A DNA stretch of 64,000 bases from Rapana venosa (GCA_028751875.1 CM054155.1:991356-1055355), one strand, 5' to 3'. Shown: positions 37,701 to 44,324, counted from the first letter of the stretch. Notes: a model not told the origin generated them from the sequence alone. A program made the numbers and translations.

Positions 37701-37911
37701 TACAGCATACCTCACATTATCAGGAAAGTCTACAGCATGGGTACGATACCTGACTCGTTTTTTGTTGAACTTGAATTTCTTCCACAATAGGACACAGATC
37801 TGATCGACGCTTGTGAATCACTGTATGAAGTCCAGTCACCGTGGTCTTTTGAAATATGAAAGGCTCTGGTTGCTTATTATAGCAGAGCTGTCTGACCTGC
37901 TGCCGATCCAT
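3977..37911 (-). CDS. PHR: Class II CPD photolyase gene, seven exons visible, 3' end outside window
   Basis: Deoxyribodipyrimidine photolyase uses FAD and blue light to split UV-induced cyclobutane pyrimidine dimers. Exons join as 37911-37673, 36353-36210, 25467-25288, 19902-19744, 17899-17701, 10583-10428, 4098-3977 (minus strand). Phases fit from exon 3 to exon 7 (0, 0, 0, 1, 1). Class II hallmarks in order: [17 protein letters not shown], a FHLLLG stretch, [20 protein letters not shown] plus [21 protein letters not shown], and [10 protein letters not shown]. About 400 residues are visible; the family is usually 450-520, so roughly 100 C-terminal residues (the end of the FAD domain) lie left of base 1. 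Introns reach 10.7 kb and are filled with minisatellites, LINEs and SINEs. Exons 1-3 contain indels, probably consensus errors; a recent pseudogene cannot be excluded. The family call is strong; the start codon is uncertain. Confidence 0.9.
4857..5648. repeat. 51-bp minisatellite, about 15 copies
   Basis: Unit: CTCCATTGTCCATGAACATG, then TAGGTGTTCTGTCTGCATTC, then ACACACAGGTC, with 50-51-bp spacing. Because 51 is divisible by three, minus-strand frames repeat a 17-residue motif ([17 protein letters not shown]). Frame changes between units argue against coding. Confidence 0.95.
5763..6291. repeat. 28/35-bp minisatellite, distal block
   Basis: About 19 units of CTACCTTTAATGGAGTC plus ACACTGCTGCC, some with an extra AGGACTC. 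Same family as 7741-10427, separated from it by the TTAA element. Confidence 0.95.
6288..7744. mobile_element. Non-autonomous TTAA (piggyBac-type) element inside the 28-bp minisatellite
   Basis: TTAA at 6288-6291 and 7741-7744 flank 1449 bp whose ends are inverted repeats CCCTCTTGT/ACAAGAGGG. Removing the element and one TTAA restores a normal minisatellite unit (CTACCTTTAATGGAGTC). No transposase is recognisable; the longest open stretch (6933-7277) has no family resemblance I can name. The piggyBac assignment rests on TTAA and the CCC start. Confidence 0.8.
7741..10427. repeat. 28-bp minisatellite derived from the PHR exon 6 donor site, about 96 copies
   Basis: Unit on the plus strand: CTACCTGTGATGGAGTC then ACACTGCTGCC. 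On the minus strand this is GACTCCATCACAG|GTAGGGCAGCAGTGT, identical to the last 13 exonic and first intronic bases of PHR exon 6. Variants with CTTTAATGG (losing ATCACAG for ATTAAAG) recur about every eight to ten units, showing higher-order repeats. Confidence 0.97.
10428..10583 (-). CDS. PHR: PHR exon 6, 3' end amplified into a minisatellite
   Basis: 156 bp, phase 1 in and 1 out, acceptor gttgtcag and donor ACAG before GTAGGG. It contains [28 protein letters not shown] and ends [18 protein letters not shown] is a signature of class II photolyases. The last 13 bases of the exon (GACTCCATCACAG) plus the first intron bases (GTAGGGCAGCAGTGT) are the unit of the 28-bp array that fills the adjoining intron, so the donor site is repeated about a hundred times immediately downstream in the transcript. 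Confidence 0.95.
10584..11157. other. Intron without recognised features
   Basis: PHR intron 5 next to exon 6: an AAC run (10589-10609), a poly-A patch (10708-10740), a poly-T/poly-G patch (10940-10975). No gene seen. Confidence 0.6.
11158..11395. repeat. 56-bp tandem repeat, four copies
   Basis: Unit: CAACCGGCACATGGCTGTGG, then TCACTTACTGCTGCAGGACC, then ACTCTTTCTCTGAACA. Copy starts near 11160, 11216, 11272 and 11328. Last copy slightly diverged. Confidence 0.9.
11785..12740 (-). mobile_element. LINE 3' half (RT fingers/palm to 3' end), RTE/jockey-like
   Basis: Minus-strand frames encode [12 protein letters not shown] (RT motif B), a damaged catalytic box FANDID in place of [22 protein letters not shown] and [11 protein letters not shown], then a basic tail. 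Frameshifts separate the pieces. The 3' end carries a short ATGAG-like repeat. It joins head-to-head with an inverted 5' piece at 12740/12741. Confidence 0.8.
13172..14655 (+). mobile_element. Defective piggyBac transposon with TTAA target duplication
   Basis: TTAA at 13172-13175 and 14652-14655 flank an element beginning CCCTTTCCC and ending (reverse complement) CCCTTTACT, the usual piggyBac terminus. It encodes the N-terminal part of a piggyBac transposase, after which sequence is noncoding, so an internal deletion removed the catalytic core. It lies inside the inverted 5' piece of a LINE. Confidence 0.85.
13443..14096 (+). pseudogene. piggyBac transposase N-terminal pseudogene
   Basis: Starts [20 protein letters not shown]; one in-frame TAA at 13536 interrupts an acidic N-terminus (ESESDAED). 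The frame then continues through [13 protein letters not shown], then HETNNYARQ, then [15 protein letters not shown], then YWSTD and [13 protein letters not shown], all typical of the piggyBac/PGBD family before the first catalytic aspartate. The reading ends at 14096, far short of the usual 500-600 residues. The DDD catalytic residues are absent. Not a host gene as far as can be seen. Confidence 0.85.
14712..15395. repeat. CA minisatellite with TGCCCCTGATGT
   Basis: About 28 units of CACACACACTGCCCCTGATGT with variable CA length; some carry ATGTCT in place of ATGTCA. Confidence 0.95.
15398..15630 (+). mobile_element. 5'-truncated SINE (family 1)
   Basis: Starts at tcctttggatgagactataa and runs through ggaagagtaggccattgtgt to cttattccattatcctcgac and a poly-A/T tail. 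It abuts the CA/TGCCCCTGATGT array at 14712-15395. Confidence 0.85.
15766..15962 (+). mobile_element. 5' fragment of a second tRNA-derived SINE family
   Basis: Head ggtaacgcacgcgcctgcct, then gaccatgagtggtggtctgg and tagtcttctggatgagatga. This resembles a common gastropod SINE as I remember it. It shares the 'ggatgaga' central motif with family 1. Truncated at about 15962. Confidence 0.6.
15990..17275. repeat. 38-bp minisatellite split by a LINE tail
   Basis: Unit: CTGTTCCAGCACTCTGCAGG then TTTTCCTATAAACCATGT. Copies at 15990-16371 and 16763-17275, separated by the LINE tail at 16372-16762. It lies just downstream of exon 5 in the PHR transcript. Confidence 0.95.
16372..16762 (+). mobile_element. 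Solo LINE 3' tail inserted in a minisatellite
   Basis: 16372-16590 matches the last 200 bases of the LINE at 28140-32562 (TGTGTG stretch, tttgaatttgttgaactac, the agatatagcgc motif, then (ATT)n). A further A/T-rich tail ending tgacttgacttgac follows to 16762. It splits the 38-bp array at 15990-17275 and preserves the empty site of the TTAA MITE. Confidence 0.8.
17701..17899 (-). CDS. PHR: PHR exon 5
   Basis: 199 bp, phase 0 in and 1 out, acceptor gtcatcag and donor TTTG before GTGAGG. It reads [25 protein letters not shown], then [20 protein letters not shown] and IHFG, all diagnostic of the class II FAD-binding domain. The exon is notably GC-rich compared with its surroundings. The intron that precedes it in the transcript begins with CACAC-rich pentamers at 17921-17975. 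Confidence 0.93.
17920..17975. repeat. CACAC pentanucleotide patch
   Basis: A small patch of CCACA units next to PHR exon 5, same type as the large satellites. Confidence 0.9.
17980..19740. other. PHR intron 4, nothing recognised
   Basis: Mixed unique sequence, AT-rich after 18500. A 72-codon open stretch at 18607-18825 has no family resemblance. No repeats beyond short homopolymers. Confidence 0.6.
19744..19902 (-). CDS. PHR: PHR exon 4
   Basis: Clean 53-codon exon, phase 0 at both ends, acceptor tatggcag and donor CAG before GTAATG. It starts [13 protein letters not shown] and includes LEYSARTIR and [10 protein letters not shown], the highly conserved linker between antenna and FAD domains. 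The first 50 or so bases of this exon and its flanking GAT-rich intron are duplicated twice upstream (19984-20040 and 20098-20160) in decayed form. Confidence 0.92.
19919..20165. repeat. GAT microsatellite and two decayed copies of the exon 4 boundary
   Basis: (GAT/GAC)n at 19919-19985. Then 19984-20040 resembles exon 4 positions 19850-19902 (ctccagttt, gcaagg-tacaatg, gtgagcatcca), followed by another GAC/GAT stretch at 20050-20085, and a third, poorer copy at 20098-20160. The second copy read as protein has a stop and a changed acceptor. Confidence 0.75.
20395..20740 (+). repeat. Dispersed repeat, copy 1
   Basis: Matches 26800-27160 in order: G-run, ccctctgaagctgaaacatt, gttaaaggagtacaccgttt-atctcctggcaagac, cagacagaatcatttagaga. 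Its last 30 bases seed the 30-bp array that follows. Nature unknown. Confidence 0.7.
20690..21255. repeat. 30-bp minisatellite, about 18 copies
   Basis: Unit: GAGACAGACAACGAGCATCA then GTTGCATTCA, giving a 10-residue periodic frame ([10 protein letters not shown]) because 30 is divisible by three. Some units carry a shorter GAGACAAACATTCA insertion. Noncoding intron sequence. Confidence 0.95.
21526..24612 (-). mobile_element. 5'-truncated CR1/L2-like LINE, many frameshifts
   Basis: Minus strand. Endonuclease start ([20 protein letters not shown]) near 24450; linker [20 protein letters not shown] near 23720; RT core with [20 protein letters not shown] and YADDTQLQ near 22600-22690; C-terminus RRSLCFWS near 21840. 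It ends in the tail agcgctatataaattcc(at)(ATT)n at 21526-21570. It is in sense orientation in PHR intron 3 and the same family as 28140-32562. Confidence 0.88.
24845..25040. repeat. Imperfect 30-bp tandem repeat, six copies
   Basis: Unit: TATCTCCATGTTGCTTTTGA then AACTAAAACA, degrading at both ends. Confidence 0.85.
25288..25467 (-). CDS. PHR: PHR exon 3
   Basis: The exon follows a gtgtgcag acceptor and ends CAG before GTGGGT. It reads [20 protein letters not shown] and ends with a PMKWVQEV segment and PFCQ, the C-terminal half of the antenna domain. The expected VVTDFSPL is split: VVTD lies in the +1 frame and FSPL returns to the main frame, so a literal reading meets a TGA at about 25370. 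One extra base before GTGGTC and one missing T in the T-run compensate, and the total (180 bp, phase 0 to 0) is exactly right. This points to consensus error or a very recent double lesion. Confidence 0.8.
25498..26060. repeat. Compound minisatellite: 5-bp, 21-bp and 17-bp units
   Basis: AGCAC repeats at 25500-25530; a 21-bp unit GGCAGCACTGACCACACCGC-A at 25590-25770; a 17-bp unit ACATACCTAGCAACAGG at 25785-26055. Located immediately upstream of PHR exon 3 in transcript terms. Confidence 0.93.
26104..26798. repeat. 100-bp tandem repeat, seven copies
   Basis: Copies start ACTATGTATGTTTTGTGCCA near 26105, 26205, 26305, 26405, 26498, 26598 and 26698. One copy has a 7-base deletion. Very uniform, suggesting recent homogenisation. 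Confidence 0.95.
26800..27160 (+). repeat. Dispersed repeat, copy 2
   Basis: Single-copy ending (aatcatttagagatgagcg) shows the state before the minisatellite amplification seen after copy 1. A C-run of about 25 bases lies at 26873-26898. Confidence 0.7.
27268..28031. repeat. CCACA/CTACA pentanucleotide array split by a SINE
   Basis: 5-bp units at 27268-27500 and 27856-28031 with the SINE at 27501-27855 between. Units switch from mostly CCACA to mostly CTACA and CTGCA. Confidence 0.95.
27501..27855 (+). mobile_element. Full-length tRNA-derived SINE (family 1)
   Basis: Pol III A box TAGCCTAGTGG at 27512-27522 and B box GGTTCGATTCC at 27555-27565. Then a conserved body (cctttggatgagactataaa, gtaagagtaggcccttgtgtg) and a tail of AT-rich simple sequence after ttattccgttatcctc. 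It interrupts the pentanucleotide array. Confidence 0.88.
28140..32562 (+). mobile_element. Near full-length CR1/L2-like LINE, degenerate
   Basis: Plus strand. Weak upstream frames (28131-28600) may be ORF1. Endonuclease [18 protein letters not shown] near 28790 and [18 protein letters not shown] near 29325; RT with [12 protein letters not shown] and YADDSQIQ near 30660-30780; C-terminus [15 protein letters not shown] near 31480-31520. A (GT)n lies at 31678-31738 and the (ATT)n tail at 32530-32562. The 3' UTR is split by the TTAA MITE. Several frameshifts make it inactive. It is antisense within PHR intron 2. Confidence 0.88.
31759..32446. mobile_element. 680-bp TTAA MITE (piggyBac-type) in a LINE 3' UTR
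   Basis: TTAA at 31759-31762 and 32443-32446 flank an AT-rich, noncoding body. Imperfect terminal repeats: CCACTAGACTGCC versus CCTCTTAACTGCC. A subterminal inverted motif GTGCACCCTATA(C/T)GCC lies about 40 bp in from each end. Two internal palindromes built on CCCGGAAA/TTTCCGGG occur near 31780 and 31827. The corresponding empty site is visible in another LINE tail at 16451-16500. Confidence 0.8.
32564..36180. repeat. 3.6-kb pentanucleotide satellite (CTACA/CTACG/CCACA/CTATG)
   Basis: Almost pure 5-bp periodicity, with higher-order mixtures of CTACG, CTACA and CCACA. Regular up to about 33.9 kb, then increasingly ragged with many one-base gaps. Encodes threonine/histidine/tyrosine-rich artefact frames of up to 488 codons. 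Confidence 0.95.
36210..36353 (-). CDS. PHR: PHR exon 2, frame broken by several small indels
   Basis: It lies between a good acceptor (ttattttcag) and a GTGCGC donor. Pieces of the expected photolyase antenna domain occur in shifted frames: [11 protein letters not shown], then EVPLTV with CLCLAF, then LEATS, then MLKG, then ANVEK. Together these match the segment that follows MSRDQRVQ in class II photolyases. The length is 144 bp where 146 would keep the phase between exons 1 and 3. At least three indels are needed. The exon sits 30 bp from the edge of the 3.6-kb pentanucleotide satellite, where long-read consensus is often poor. Identity is well supported by order and strand; the frame is not reliable. 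Confidence 0.6.
36365..37670. other. PHR intron 1, AT-rich, no features
   Basis: Between exons 1 and 2. AT-rich unique sequence; no coding potential that I can support. Confidence 0.6.
37673..37911 (-). CDS. PHR: PHR exon 1 as seen (N-terminal extension and start of photolyase domain)
   Basis: Minus-strand reading gives [19 protein letters not shown], then a short valine-rich stretch and MSRDQRVQ, followed by a GTATGT donor at 37672. This is the conserved entry to the class II photolyase domain. Upstream, a second frame (from an ATG at 37911) reads [10 protein letters not shown] and ends SDLCPIVEE. It joins the photolyase frame if one A of the AAA at about 37770 is removed, giving ...VEEFKFNKKR. 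That one-base excess is most simply a homopolymer error. Two residues (usually YW) before MSRDQ are absent compared with other class II enzymes as I remember them. The true first codon may be further upstream: an open stretch continues to about 38200 across one stop, and a separate first exon near the 45 kb promoter is possible. Confidence 0.75.
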
Positions 37912-38204
37912 CGTCACACACCTTTCCTTTTCACAAAGACTTCATGGATTTTTGGAATTGCCAATCATCTTGGAATGATGACCTAATCTTTTACTGGGAG
38001 TCAAATATGCTGTTTTGGGGAATGACAAAACTGAACTTGAGGAGAAAGACACAGTTGTCAGTCTATAACTTTTTCCTTTGTCTGCTAACTGTCCTAGACT
38101 AAGTGTACCAAAGGTCTGAAAGATTCTTTTCTCAGAATATGTGAAATGATGGCAGGTGCAACCAACATGCAGCAAAGGTCTTTTTAATGCATCACGCATG
38201 CTCT

Positions 38205-39062
38205 ATAACATAAGAATTTCAAGTGATGTTCTTCAAAAATCTTGTACACTACACACTGATCAATAAATAAAAAATCTAGAAAGAACTGACACATGTTCAC
38301 TGTCACACATCATCTGCCATGGCACACTTCATTCCTGGCTGGAAGGCTGCAGGGTTAAATAATAATCCCATTCTTTCTTTCTTCTTTTTTTTCCTTTTTT
38401 TTTGGGGGGGGGGGGGGGGGTAAGAGGTGTCTGGTTCTTAATCAGTTCCACATTTTGAGTTATATGTAAAAATGAATTTTATTTACTGCAAAAAAACAAA
38501 AAAACAATTACAACAATTTTTTTTTTTTTTTTTAAAGATGTTTCATCCAAAATGGACATCATTTGGAGACATGAAGATGCATAGTTACTTAGGAAACTTT
38601 TTTCAGACCAAAGAAACGTGTCATAATTTTGTGATAGATCTGCCCTTCAGTGACTGAAGCAGTCAGTTTTCATGATGTGCCTGGATACATTAGCCGATAG
38701 ATCTACATGGTGGCGTCTGATGTAACCCACGGCCACATGAGTAAAATTATATTGATCTACAATGTTGAGGATCTCTTTTTCACTTTCACTACATTACAAA
38801 TATCTTTCATAATAACAAAAAAATTCACTGAGAACATGGGATGAAACTGAAGGGAAAATTAGCACATTTCCCTTAATCTGATTCAATTTGCACATCTATG
38901 AAAATGCATTACAAGACATGAAAATATTGGGTTTTACTGATGTGCGCCCTTTTAAATGCACTCTACTTTTTCTCTTTCTTTTTCAATGCAAAAATGGAAT
39001 ATTTCAAAGTACTCTTGTGGTTTCAGAAATGTTGAACTTACATAACTTAAAGCAGGGCTATT
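38205..39062. other. Unique AT-rich sequence upstream of PHR exon 1
   Basis: Contains a G-run (38403-38422) and a T-run (38517-38534). No recognisable promoter or exon. Confidence 0.5.
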
Positions 39063-40015
39063 ACTTACTTACATAGGCCCTTCACTCCCCTGGGGCATAA
39101 GGGCCCGACAACAGTCTGCCCAGAGCCTCTTCCCGGGCTATTCTCTCCAGCGTCTCCAGGACATCCATCTTCCTGGTTTCTGCCCCAGGTCGGTTTCCAG
39201 GTGTTTCTTGCCTTCCTCTTTTCGTTTTCCCTGGAGGTTCTGATAGTTTCCTCCTTGTGATGTTGCTGGCTGGCTTTTCTCAAGGTTGCCCGATCCATCC
39301 CCATCTCCTGCGCCCGGGTTTCATTCTCGGCTGGCAGCTGGTTGGTACGTTGCCACAGGTCTGCGTAGCGATGGGGTCGGCCAGGGAAAACTGGAGGATT
39401 CGTCTCGCAGCTGTTTTATGAAGGTTCTGCACTTTCTGATGGGGGTCTTTGTTGTCCTCCATGTCCCCCGCTCCTTTCAGTAGGACGACTTCACGTTAGA
39501 GTTGAACACCTGATCTTTGTGCAGGTCGACACCACCTTTGAGCTCCAGATGTTCTTCAGCGCAAGTTCGCTGCCCTCGGGGCTTGCCAATTCTTGCTTGA
39601 CGTCTGCGTCTTGCCGCCCTCCTGTTAAAGATGCTACCCAGGTACGGAATTACTCACTTTTTCCAGCCTCCTTCCCATTAGTGTGACGGTTTCTCACCGC
39701 TGCATTGATCTGGGTATCTTGGTTTTGCCTTATGATCTTGAGACTAACTTGTATGAGGTGGTGCTAGCTCTGTAGTCTGTCCTGCAAAACTGTTGGCGGC
39801 TGTGGGAAAGCAGGGCCAGTCGCCTGCAAAAATTCGAGATCATCCCGCTGGTCCACAGTATGTCCACAGATTCCATTTCTTCTGTATGCCGTTATGATCT
39901 TCAATGGTTTCCCAAAAGATCGCCAGGAGGAAGAGAAAAGGCGACAGAGACAGCCTTTGTCTGTCTCGGTCTTCACCAAAGCTTTTGTGATTGTCCTCCA
40001 TGGACCACCCGGGGG
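39063..40015 (-). mobile_element. Degenerate LINE 3' half, a different clade
   Basis: Minus strand: RT pieces DKGCLCRLF (motif B remnant) and RRNGI with QRDDLEF (damaged motif C region) at 39850-39960, then a C-terminus with MGMDRATLRK and GRGSGQTVVGPLCPRG at 39070-39300. Frame changes are frequent. Not the same family as the other LINEs here. Confidence 0.7.
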
Positions 40016-40810
40016 GTCATTCTTTCGTAGGAGTTCTGATCGGTGGACTTAAAATTTAAAAAAAAAATCAACACTAACAAATGAGGCCAAAACATAAGTA
40101 TAACTTAACAAAAACTGACAAAAAAATTTTTTGCTAAACCATTGGGAATTCCAATTTTTCCAAAATTAAAATGAAATCAAGCGGAAAATCAAAAGAAGAA
40201 ACATAGCCATGATAAACATAAACTAGATGACACTATAAACTATCAAAGAAACAGAAAAGCAGGGTTTTTTACTGGCTCTATATTACTCTATTTTGCATCT
40301 GACTTGAAATGCAAAAATCATATTTCCTTTGTTTTAACATGCAAATTTTTCACTTTGGTTTTGGGCACAATTTTAAGAGATGGGAAAGATGGGGTTGGAA
40401 TAGGTGGATAGGTTGAAATGCGTGTTTGATTCCAGCATAGTAACTGCACAAAAAGGCACAGGCACCCGGGCGCAACCCCCCCCGATTAATTTACAAAAAA
40501 TTGGGCCCAGGGCAAAACTGAGAAGGTAATTTTAATTTTAAAGCAATGAAATCCCGAAAATTTCACTTTAATCTAAAAACTCAGTTTTAGTGTTAAAAAA
40601 AATTTTTGGAAAGAACCCTATCATTTTTTTTTTTGGGAAATTTTTTTTTTTTTGTTTTTTTTTTTTAAGATAAAACCTCAATAACTATTTGGAAAACATA
40701 TTATTAGCAAAACAAAAGACAGCACAATCTCTTTAATAACACACTAATCAAGTATATCATAAACACAGAGTAATCAACATTCAAACATGGGAAAATAAAC
40801 TAAAGAGGGT

Positions 40811-41157
40811 TTATTCTTATTCTTTTATATCGAGGATAATAGAATAAGCACTCATGTGCTTTTTTACATCCAGTCCCCGTGTGTATGCGGTTTTGTGAAA
40901 TCTGTCATCTGTTCCCACTGGCACACAATGGCCTACTCTTACGAAAAGCAGAACAGGATTTAACATATGCAAGATGTTCTGCGTGCGTTCGCACACAGGT
41001 GTTCGCACACAGGCCTCGGTTTATAGTCTCATCCAAAGGACTTTTGGGGAGAGTGGAGTTTGCACTGATGTTAACTCCAGGGGAAAATATCCCCTTGAGC
41101 GGGAATTGAACCTGGGTCATCAAACTGCCAGCGCAATGTTCTAACCACTAGGCTGTC
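40811..41157 (-). mobile_element. Full-length SINE (family 1)
   Basis: Reverse complement of the 27501-27855 family: tail at 40811, conserved gtttatagtctcatccaaag at about 41020, B box (reverse of gaattgaacc) at 41102-41112, A-box region at 41140-41155. A short duplication (gttcgcacacag, twice) is internal. Confidence 0.88.
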
Positions 41158-41477
41158 GATATTAGCAATCCACGGGAAAACGTGTCCTGTCATTAAAGTC
41201 ACTGGGGTACTGAACAAAAATAATGCTAGAACTAGTACAACATTAATTATATTTCAGTTTTAACTTGTATGCACTCATAGTCATACACGCAATCTGAAGA
41301 CCATGGATTATTCAAAACAATTACTAAGGGGACAGTAGTCTTTTCAGAGGAACAGCCAGGAGCTTTAGAAACAAGCAAATCTGACCAAACCAAAGCAAAT
41401 TAAGCATCACCTGATGGCTAAAAATGTCAATGAATCCTTTACACATATGCAGTTGATTTCTGGGAAAGAAAACTTAC

Positions 41478-41555
41478 ATTCACCGTTGACAAACATGTAT
41501 GGCTTATAAGTTATATATACCAAGATTGGCAAAACAAGAAGACCAAGTAAGAGAG
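41478..41555 (-). CDS. Candidate 78-bp internal exon encoding a membrane segment
   Basis: On the minus strand a strong acceptor (gcaatttttctattgcag) and a perfect GTAAGT donor bracket 78 bases, open with phase 1 in and 1 out. They encode LLLGLLVLPILVYITYKPYM followed by FVNGE, a hydrophobic helix with a polar tail. I do not recognise the protein. It does not fit the photolyase and could belong to an unrelated minus-strand gene or be a chance match. Confidence 0.35.
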
Positions 41556-41959
41556 CTGCAATAGAAAAATTGCACAATCTGTATGTGTTCTTCAATTTAA
41601 CATCTGTTCACATTACCTGATTAATTAAGACACAAAAAGGCAAACAATTCAGAAAAAAAGTTAAGGAACTGTCCAACTACTGTAAATGTAATCATAATAC
41701 AATGAAAGAAATGAATTCACCTTATGAATAACTGTATAACTAATTAAACTACAACAGATTAAAAAAAAAATACACGTCATGTATTCCACGCCAAAAGAAC
41801 ACTAGTTAAAAAAAAGGTAACAATTTTGAATACTATACCATGGTGGGTAGAATGCCTCTGCTTCAAATCAATAATGACATATTTACTTGTGCTATAGCAA
41901 ATTACTAACACAACTCTCTTTCAACAGCAAAGCAATTTCAAAGAGCAATGTACAGTTAT

Positions 41960-42215
41960 TCAAAACCTTATGCAAAGATCTCTCACCAATGGTGGGAAGG
42001 TGCTTTTTTAACACTTGACATTCAAAAAGAATATGAATGTTTGAGATAGCCCCACCACACACACAATGCACATTTGTAGAAAATATTGTATGGAAAGCAT
42101 TTAGCTTCAGTCTATTAATAAGATTATGACTGACCTTTGGCGTGATATTTCTAACCCAAAATGAGAAGAGAGAAAGACATTTAGGTAAAAAATTGAAGTG
42201 GTACCATGGGAAAAC
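41960..42215 (-). mobile_element. C-terminal fragment of another LINE (I/jockey-like)
   Basis: Minus strand reads WYHFNFLPKCLSLFSFW, NLINRLKLNAFHTIF and HCVCGGAISNIHILFECQ. The C-x-C...H....C pattern is common at the C-terminus of RNase H-bearing LINEs in molluscs. Clade assignment is inference. Confidence 0.55.
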
Positions 42216-42293
42216 CCCACATCTACTTGTTTTTTCCTAACATGCTTCCAGCAAGCACTTTCTATCAAGTTATAATTCTCATGAATTGACATT

Positions 42294-42296
<3 letters not shown>

Positions 42297-42361
<65 letters not shown>
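42297..42361. repeat. (AT)n microsatellite
   Basis: About 65 bases of uninterrupted AT dinucleotides. Confidence 0.97.
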
Positions 42362-42366
<5 letters not shown>

Positions 42367-42399
42367 GACAGCAGCAGAGTTTGAATGTGCTGCTGCATT

Positions 42400-42690
42400 T
42401 TTAGCTGCTCTATCAACCTTAAACTTAAATGGTATGGGCATGTCACAAGATCCAAAGGACTTGCAAAGACAGTTTTACAAGGCACTGTCCAAGGAGGAAG
42501 AAGAAGAGGCAGACCAAGGAAGAGCTGGGAGGATAACATCAGCAAATGGACAGGCCTAGAACTCAACAAAACCCTGAGAAAGGCAGAACAGAGAGAGGAA
42601 TGGAGGGAACTGGTTGTTGAGTCTTTGAGGGTGCCCCCAAGGTCGTCAGACTACGGGACAGATAGATAGATAGAGATAGATCAACCTGTT
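42400..42690 (+). mobile_element. RTE/jockey-like LINE C-terminal fragment
   Basis: Plus strand reads [40 protein letters not shown] and GTDR, homologous to the C-terminus at 11800-12230 ([21 protein letters not shown]). It ends in a GATA repeat. Only the last 290 bases of the element are present. Confidence 0.8.
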
Positions 42691-42947
42691 CATTATAATT
42701 TAAGATATTGCAATGCAATATCCAGGTAACATCATGCCCTACATAAAATGGAAATTTTCCAATTCTGTTTGTTGTGACTACTGCTTATACAAAACTGTTC
42801 ATTTATTGATCATTTCTTTTATGAATGTCAGTAGACTGTAAAACGCTTTTGGATGTATGTACATCATTTTACACTACTCTTTTGTCTGCAAGTGTAACTG
42901 GTAAACAAACCCAAACCCTTCATCTGACAATAATCAAAATTCTGTTT

Positions 42948-43515
42948 GGCAATAATAATAACAATAAATGTAATTTACATTGTATATAGACCTATGTCTT
43001 CTAAAAACAAATCAAGTACTTGCATTCAACCTATTCTTACAAATATTAGTGACAACAATCAACAGTTCAAACAAATTCAAATGTGCGCACACACACACAC
43101 AGAGGTTCACTTTGGCAGGGTGATGCCTGATGGGTTTTTCGGCTGTTGAAGGCAGGTACAGATATGAGATCAAACAGAAGGGGGAAATCTTAGGTTTGAA
43201 ATAGGTATATCTTGTGTCATAAGTAGGTTTTGGTGAAGGGAGAGAGGGATATCATTCCAGATTGATGGACCAGAAATAGAGAAAGAGCGACGGCCAATGG
43301 TGAATTGGTTGAATCTAGGTATTCGTAAGCATATAATATCTGCAGCAAAGCGAACAAGAAGGAGCGTACCTAAGTGAAGACAATTATCACAATGGTAGGA
43401 GGTGCTGTTTTGTGGAGACATTTGTGACAGAAGGTACTGATCATAGTTCACTCTCTGTGGCACAGGCAGAGGAGTAATGTGCTCAGATATTTTCCTTTCT
43501 GAGGCCTAGTCCATA
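42948..43515 (-). mobile_element. 3' fragment of the CR1/L2-like LINE
   Basis: Minus strand: frames near 43250-43330 read [20 protein letters not shown] and PSIWND, the same C-terminus as the 28140-32562 copy, with an AAT-rich tail at 42948-42970. Truncated at 5' near 43515. Confidence 0.8.
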
Positions 43516-44108
43516 GAAACCATTGCTGGATCAACAAAATTATCCTGCTGAGAAACAAGGTCCTTTCATTGACATTGATAACACATTTGCATAAAATGAC
43601 TTTTAGTGGGTGTGGTGCGCTTGTGTATTTTTTTTCTTTTTACTGGCATAATGTTTTTTAAGCTAAGAAGATCAAATCTGAATAAACAAGAGCAAGGAAA
43701 GTGTGTAGGGAGAAGGGGTCTTTTTTCTTTATCTAAATCATTTCAGTTAGTCATTTGATGCCGACCCATGTGTCAAAAGTTGTTAAAAACAATTTTCCAT
43801 TTTGTTTTTGTGATGTCTGTTCCTCCTTTTTTTTCTTCTAAACGATATAGTTTGCAGCAGAATGGCTGGTTGTGTAGAAAAAGTGTGATTGTTTATATGA
43901 TTTTTGTGTGGGTTTTAAATGTCATAAAATAAATTCTGCTGTAGTGCGAAATGTCAAAAAAACAAATACCCTGCTTGGGAAAATGTGTATTGATAATACA
44001 TTAAAAAAGGCCATATCTACACTACAATACCAGGTGTTTGTTTATTTTTATTGTGGGTTTTTTAGCAAGAAGCTCGACTGAGAAAATTACTGTCAACCTT
44101 TAGGATGG

Positions 44109-44113
<5 letters not shown>

Positions 44114-44160
<47 letters not shown>
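44114..44160. repeat. (AT)n microsatellite
   Basis: About 46 bases, adjoining a conserved-looking motif at 44201-44232. Confidence 0.95.
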
Positions 44161-44162
<2 letters not shown>

Positions 44163-44324
44163 ACACAAAGTGAAAGCATAACAACCAGCATAATAAATGT
44201 TCCCCAATATTTCGGCTTTCGCCTTCCTCAGGTTTTTTTTATTATGACGTGTATATAAGATGTAAACAGTCTAAAGTCTAGTAGATAAGTTTTAAACTTA
44301 CTTTATTCAGATAAAATTTTTAAT

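Noticed and set aside
37942..38199. Separate minus-strand gene upstream of PHR exon 1
   Set aside because: 85 open codons in the same frame as the N-terminal part of exon 1, but no recognisable domain and a stop between. It may be a 5' UTR or N-terminal extension; too weak to list alone.
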